Shown here piece by piece: positions 58,011 through 64,000 of a stretch of 64,000 nt of DNA. Below the pieces are notes generated by a model. It was not told where the DNA came from. It saw only the letters and a list, made by a program, of their open reading frames with translations, and did not search any database. This stretch comes from Watersipora subatra. Lineage: Eukaryota; Bryozoa; Gymnolaemata; Cheilostomatida; Watersiporidae. Position 1 is the first letter of the stretch. Each line of letters starts with the position of its first letter. The stretch covers positions 52,433,114 through 52,497,113 of the forward strand of contig NC_088712.1 in NCBI RefSeq assembly GCF_963576615.1, written 5' to 3'. Made by a program: the position numbers and the translations under genes.

Positions 58011-61000
58011 AAAACAACCCCAATGCCTTTTTTCTGGGCCCATAACAGTACAAGACTGTTATTTTCAATTTAGAAAATAATTAAAGAAGAGATAATAACG
58101 AAATTTGCGATGACATATTTTCTGGTATGCAGTGTGAATTAGTAGGCAGCGGTTGATACAATAGAAGATATTTGGCAATTTTAAAATCTAGTTATTTCTA
58201 TTTTTCAGCTCATTAGGATTGTTTTGATACAGGGTTTTATGTATGCGGTGCAAAATATTTCAAATTATGATGAATTTATTGCAGTGCTACACTTACTTAA
58301 ACAGGCAGACAAAGATTTTTTCCCAACACTGTACATAAAGCATTATACATAAAATACATACAATTTCCATGACATTCTGACTCTTGTGATAATTTGTCTG
58401 AAGTGACAACGGAACAGAGAATAGGTACATATAGCAGTGCAATTGTTGATAAATACTTTAAGGCTATTGGTCGGTGCATCTGAATGTCACGAGTTGGAGT
58501 TGCAATCTTGAGCTCTTAAGAACGAATAGATGACGAAAAGGTACTATCGCTTTTTTATAGTGAAACTATTTTTTCTTAGTCAATTGTTGTAAGTCGCTGT
58601 CGCGTCAAACTATGCGCTCTTCATCAAATTATTGTTAAATTACCACAATCATGGTCTATTAAACCAATGAGGTTAATCATGAAAAGTTGTCGATGAAAAC
58701 CAATAATACAGTTAAGGCACCGCCAATACATTCAAAAGAATTTAAGTCGGATTCTCACATGAGCGAGTTTGGAAAGGTCCTGAAATGGTTTAGACAATTT
58801 ACATGTATGTTAACATTCTTATAATGAAAAATCCTTATCATGTAAACGTTCCTAGAACTGATCATCTCATTTTAGCAGCGCCTACTGTACAGTCATGTCT
58901 GATATGAGAGCAAAATGCATTCTGGGACAAAAGCTCGCAAGTTAATTTTCTTAAAGTCCTATCTCAAAAATGTTTTTTATATAAATTCACTAAAGATAAA
59001 TTATTGTGTTGCCATCCTGTAAAAAACTACCAATAAGAGATATTACAATGAAAAAATACATGATTTTATCTATTCATGCTCTATACCCATGCCCCCAAGG
59101 CTACAAATACCTATGTAAAGGTTATGGTCTGCATTAAAATGTAGCAGTATTATGTACAACATAATTTTGAGTAGTGGCAGTATGCAGCAGTCCATACAGT
59201 AGCATACCGTATGGAGTTCTTACCTTTCAGAGAATCATAGCACTAATGATTGTGAGAGAGAGAGACCTGATGCAACACGCTTGGTACGCTACACTTTTGT
59301 GGCATCGCATAAACAAACTTAAAGTATAAATTTAATATAACTGAATTCAGCTTAATAAAACATTCTTGAAAAAAACGTTCTGATCTTATATTAGAGCTAA
59401 TTCTATTTTTTCTTCATTTTAATTTTTAAATCATCTCTTCCTGGCTGGAAACTTCTCGATTTGCTTATACTCTCATTTTCAGCCAACCTTTTTAAAACAA
59501 ATCTGAAGCAGACCTGACGGGAAAACCGAGTGATGTAGTTTCCGTAACTGGCCTTTCGCATCTTTGGGCATTTAGTGATACATCAAAAACCACCTTGCAA
59601 GCTCGCATCTCTAATTTTCTAGAATTTCAAGGCGAAAGTGGGTAGTGAGATAGTGAATGGTACAGAATTTGTGTAAACATAAATTGCTTGAATTCTTAAA
59701 TCTATTTATTGGTTATTGTTATATATATATATATATATCAATATATTTATTTTGAAGGTTTGGGGTAGACTGACGCAATCTTCTGAAGAATCAATTGATT
59801 TCCTATAGCCGGTTTGTGTATTGACTCGTGTTCGCTTCAAATTCTGTATCATTTACAATTTTGCTACCCATGAAAGTTTATTATAAGTTATGACTAATGT
59901 GTTGAAAGTATATGGGAGGTCATTAAGTACAAAGCCCATCAAGTCAAGTAGTCAATGATGACTTACCAGCTGTTCAAAATTAGGTTGGGTACGTGTCTAA
60001 TGACAGGGAAGAAGCGTTCAACTGACATTTATGATCTACTCATCGCCAAAATCTTCCGGAAGACAATGCAAGGAAGAGGACCTTGATGACCGCCCAGGCC
60101 TATATAGATGAAAGAACCGTGAGTCACCACCAGTTTGTATGTCAATGAATTTGATATAGAAATACATAAAGTGCTGGTCAAATGAAAAGCAATACACGAG
60201 ATGTTATGGATGAATAGCTATGCAAATGGCTTTGTGCTAACCCTTGGTATGAAATATTACCCAAGCCTGTGTCATTAGACAGCAACCACATTTGCTAGTT
60301 AAAGCTCTAATTTTCAAATAAATTAGACAATGCTATGAAAATACATGTAAGATAATATCATAGTTGTTAAATATAAATACAAACTTGTAAAAATCCATGA
60401 TACGAAACCGAGTTTTAACCCGTTGATCCTTGCTCGATCTAATCAATGCGTGTCAGTAAACCTAGACAATATGTCCAGCAATCCGAAGTTATTAATTTTT
60501 TACCAAATATAGCTAAACGTGCTAACAATGCAATGATATTTGGTGAAACAGCAGTACAAAACGTCGGACAACCTACAGCAGATGTCATCAAACAGAAAAA
60601 AACAGTATGTCACCATTATTCGGGCTAAAACTATAAAAGTTCGCATGATTTTAAACACTCATTAAACATTTACAGATAATATTCATCCATAGCACACTCA
60701 TCATCCTTTCATGACTCAAAATATACTGGAAATTTATATTTATTATCATAAAATTCCACATTTGTATCACAGTCATTTATGACCTACCAACGAATAAGTC
60801 ATATTGATTGTTTCGCGATATCATTCTAATAAAATGTGTTATTATAATGAAAGAAGTAGATAAAGATAAGTGAAAAATGTTACAAATGGAAGTGAAATTC
60901 AGAATCTAACATCCTGTGAAAAAATTAATTTTATTAGTTTTTGCTGTTGCTTAAAAACATATTTTGTAAACAGAACCATATGGAAGCCTGTATTCCGCCA

Positions 61001-61104
61001 TTAAGGTTTCTGCCACAGCCTACGCAATTCCGTAATACCAGCTGTGAGGGTTCAGAGGGCTAACATTGATGAGATACTGCATTATTTACTGTTTTGGTTA
61101 GTAT
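58011..61104. other. No gene seen; short (TA)n at about 59718-59740
   Basis: Presumed gene H intron of more than 3 kb. A donor-like AGCTG|gtaagtc on the minus strand near 59969 has no open frame before it. The plus frames at 58297 and 60446 are unsupported. Confidence 0.45.
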
Positions 61105-62891
61105 TGTTCCTTATACCTAAATTGTAAAAACAAATGAAAAATAATTTTCTTTTGTTTTGCAGGTACAACTACAAAAACATTGACAACAAGCGTGATAATC
61201 TCAAATCAGAAGATTGGAGACTAAAATTATAAAAACACTACACCATTCTATGTCATTTTAATTGAACAAGTTGAACTGACTGAAACATGCTACATCTCCG
61301 GTGTTTTTTTGTGTAAAACCTAACTTAATACATGACACCAGCATAGTCAGCGTGATATTTAAATGCAACTATAATTATTTCCCGAGTTGCATTAGTCCAT
61401 AGCAAGCATCGTTGCTGAATATTGCACATCTTTCAAGTGGAGTAAACCCAGCACTTATACATTCTGCTCAAAGAGTTCTTGTGCCAAATCTCAAACTCAG
61501 CAGTCAAAATTCTAGCCAACAAGATAAAAATACTCAAACTTTTAAATATCAAGATTTGAGAGAAGATAATTCCCGAATTTCCAGTGAGTATAATACTACT
61601 TTTTACTAACAAAAGTCAACCAAAATACCATGAGAACAGTAATACACAGCGTGGGTAAGGTTAGTCGGCTAGGCTATTAAAAACTAGATGAAATCATAAT
61701 TGTTATATACAGGGTTTAGCTTTATAAGAGGGTCAGTATGGTGTAATCTCAAGAGTTCAAAACTTTCAAGTTGGAAACATTTGAAAACATTGAAATCAAT
61801 ATTCAGAGGCTAAGCATGACACTAAACCACAAAAATTTTCGTTTTAATGTCATGACCAGAGCTATATTGATTGCTAATTATGATTTTTGTTATGTGGGTC
61901 TACAGAAAAAGCTATCTTAAATAGTACTCCACCCTTTCCTATTATAATTAGTTAAAACAATATGATTTTTAAATTTCTTGTTGGCATGAGTAACAGTAAC
62001 AAAATAACAAGAAAAGAGGGCGTTCAGCTAAAGACTAAGACACAGTTGTTATCAAAATTATAGACCATATAATTAAACCCTGAAAATAAAATTGAAAAAG
62101 GAGTCACACTGTTTTATCTTGTCAGTACATACCTGCAACCAAAAGCAAGTCAGGCATCATAGCATCATTACGAAACACGATTGCAGAATCTACAGAAAAA
62201 AAAGACAATTGATGGTGAGCATGCATTCATGTTGACCAAAATAAGTTAGTCAGTACATCACAAGTTAGACAAAGACACACGAGTAACGCATGTAAACAAG
62301 TGCCAGCGAGGTGTTGACAGTGGCTGATGGGATTAGCCATTTCTCTGAACTAAACAATCACCAGCCACGCTATTACATAATGCCATACACTCAGCTATAC
62401 ACAAATGGATGTTTAAATAATGCTAGCTACTAGATTATGACCTTCAGTTCTTGAACTGGGTAATGTCTGGCTCTGAAAGCTAAAGCTTGCAAGATACAAA
62501 AGGTGTCCCACAGCACATTGGAGAACTATCAAGCAAATTTAGTCATTGATTTTGCTAATGCTGCACACAAATTTGTTGCTAACTAGCATATTAATGTGTA
62601 TACAGAGAGCTTAATTATTTTGCATGTATCTGTATCATGGTTCAAAAGCTAAGCTTGCTGAAAAATTATTTAGTAATTCATATCTACCAAAGCATTATGA
62701 ATTATAGCAACTCTCGACTACTGCCAATCGCTTGACATTTCTACAGTTTCTTCGGCTTTTATGACTACAGAGGTTTTCTTGGTTTGCGATTAGGTTATCT
62801 GGAGTGTTCTTGTCCCTGCATGCACATATATCTTTTTTGATCACTCAAACCTTATCTCTATCTCTTCTTGGAGTACATAGAACAGCTTAAG
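61105..62891. repeat. Tandem segmental duplication, unit 1 (about 1.8 kb)
   Basis: 61105-62190 aligns with 62892-64000 in the same orientation at an offset of about 1.80-1.81 kb. Similarity is moderate at the left (around 61160-61600) and nearly complete at the right (61640-62190). The rest of the unit (62190-62891) would match sequence beyond the window. Confidence 0.9.
62133..62189 (-). CDS. Gene H (unidentified), duplicated 57-nt exon, copy A
   Basis: An exon from acceptor (ttttttctgtag) to donor (GTTGCAG|gtatgt), phase 1-1, 19 codons long. It encodes SAIVFRNDAMMPDLLLVA; the other two frames hit stops. Because the exon is symmetric, including one or both copies keeps the reading frame. 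It joins the phase-1 start at 56970. Confidence 0.7.
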
Positions 62892-64000
62892 TATTGTTCA
62901 ATATATATACTTCAATTGTAATTTTACAGGTGAAAATAACTTTTTATCATTTTGCAGGTAGAACTACAAAAAACATTGGCGACAAGCGTCAGAATCTCAA
63001 ATAAGAAGAATGGAGACTAAAATTATAAAAACACTACACGACTCCATGTCATATTTAATTGTACTAGTAGAACTGACTGAAACATGCTATATCTATGGTG
63101 TTTTATGTGTACAACCTAAATTATTACAAGACACCAGCTTAGTCATCATGATATTGAAATGCAATTATAATTATTTTCATAGTTGCATTAGTTCGTAGCA
63201 AGCCTGGTTGTTGAATATCACACATCTTTCAGTCCCAGTAAACCCAACATTAATCCATTCTGTTCAAATAATTCAAGCACCAAATCTCACACGCAGCAGT
63301 CTAAATTCTAGCCAACAAGATAAAAATACTCAAACTTTCTAATTACAAGATTTGAGAGAAGATAACCCCATGAATTTTCAGTGAGTTTCACTGCTAGTGC
63401 CAAACCCTAATTTGTACTAACAAAAATCAGCCACAATACAATCAGGACAGTACTACACAGTGTGGGTAAGGTTATTCGGCTAGGCTATTAAGAACTAGAT
63501 GAAATCATATTTGTTATAGACAGGGTTAAGCTTTATAAGAGGGTCAGTATGGTGTAATCTCAAGAGTTCAAAACTTTCAAGTTAGAAACATTGGAAAACA
63601 TTGAAATCAATTTTCAGAGGCTAAGCATGACACTAAACCACAAAAATGTTAATTTTAATGTCATGACCAGAGCTATATTGATTGCTAATTATGATTTTTG
63701 TAATGTGGGTCTACAGAAAAACGCTATCTTAAATAGTACTCCACCCTTTCCTATTATAATTAGTTAAAACAATATGATTTTTAAATTTCTTGTTGGCATG
63801 AGTAACAGTAACAAAATAACAAGAAAAGAGGGCGTTCAGCTAAAGACTAAGTCACAGTTGTTATCAAAATTATAGACCATATAATTAAACCCTGAAAATA
63901 AAATTGAAAAAAGAGTCTCACTGTTTTATCTTGTCAGTACATACCTGCAACCAAAAGCAAGTCAGGCATCATAGCATCATTACGAAACACGATTGCAGAA
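62892..64000. repeat. Tandem segmental duplication, unit 2 (cut by window edge)
   Basis: Second copy of the unit starting at 61105, reaching the end of the window. Confidence 0.9.
63945..64000 (-). CDS. Gene H, duplicated exon, copy B (truncated at window edge)
   Basis: 56 of 57 exon bases are visible and identical to copy A, with the same donor (gtatgt). The acceptor lies just outside the window. It would precede copy A in the transcript. Confidence 0.65.

Noticed and set aside
59960..60120. Minus-strand exon before the strong donor AGCTG|gtaagtc
   Set aside because: All three frames contain stops within the GC-richer block; at most an untranslated exon.
61162..61230. Plus-strand exon after a tttgcag acceptor
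   Set aside because: The two duplicated copies read in different frames with stops; no donor is shared.
61412..61609. 65-residue plus frame in the tandem duplication
   Set aside because: The second copy of the duplication breaks the frame, so it is not conserved as coding.

Overview
This is a gene-poor, AT-rich, repeat-laden stretch of an animal nuclear genome. Coding sequence is split into short exons with GT/AG introns. The mobile elements are animal types: piggyBac, Tc1/mariner, a jockey/CR1-like LINE, Helitron-like ends and tRNA-derived SINEs. There are no bacterial-style operons. A marine invertebrate, perhaps lophotrochozoan, fits, but the species cannot be fixed from sequence alone.

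Right half (37-64 kb), minus strand: two host genes read right to left. The first, here called gene H, is unidentified. It enters from beyond the right edge with a 57-nt exon that is tandemly duplicated (62.1 kb and the window edge), continues at 56.9 kb, and ends with three phase-0 exons at 52.0, 50.0 and 46.4 kb. Its introns hold a TTAA-flanked MITE, a TA-flanked MITE, an inverted-repeat element, a SINE and a crippled Tc1. The second, at 42.3-37.3 kb, is the 3' part of a single-pass membrane receptor: two Ig-like exons, a transmembrane exon and a short tail. All its internal junctions are phase 1. One intron carries a 1.1 kb CT-rich array.

Left half (1-37 kb): mostly dispersed repeats. Two relic exons of the same receptor family lie on the plus strand: an open but charge-ridden transmembrane exon at 1.2 kb and a broken Ig exon at 19.0 kb. 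Two unrelated piggyBac elements lie 3.3 kb apart. The one at 19.6-22.4 kb has a single TGA in its transposase. The one at 25.7-29.2 kb has an intact 554-residue transposase and seems to have landed in a Helitron-like element. A frameshifted LINE sits at 6.1-7.7 kb. A 2.4 kb repeat (30.8-33.2 kb, minus) also occurs in plus orientation as two halves separated by 5.4 kb (7.8-9.2 and 14.6-15.7 kb).

Most remaining DNA shows no gene that can be supported. The most unusual items are the duplicated exon, the Ig receptor family with its relics, the two piggyBac elements and a 15-bp-periodic tract at 12.7-13.0 kb whose minus frame reads as pentapeptide-like repeats.
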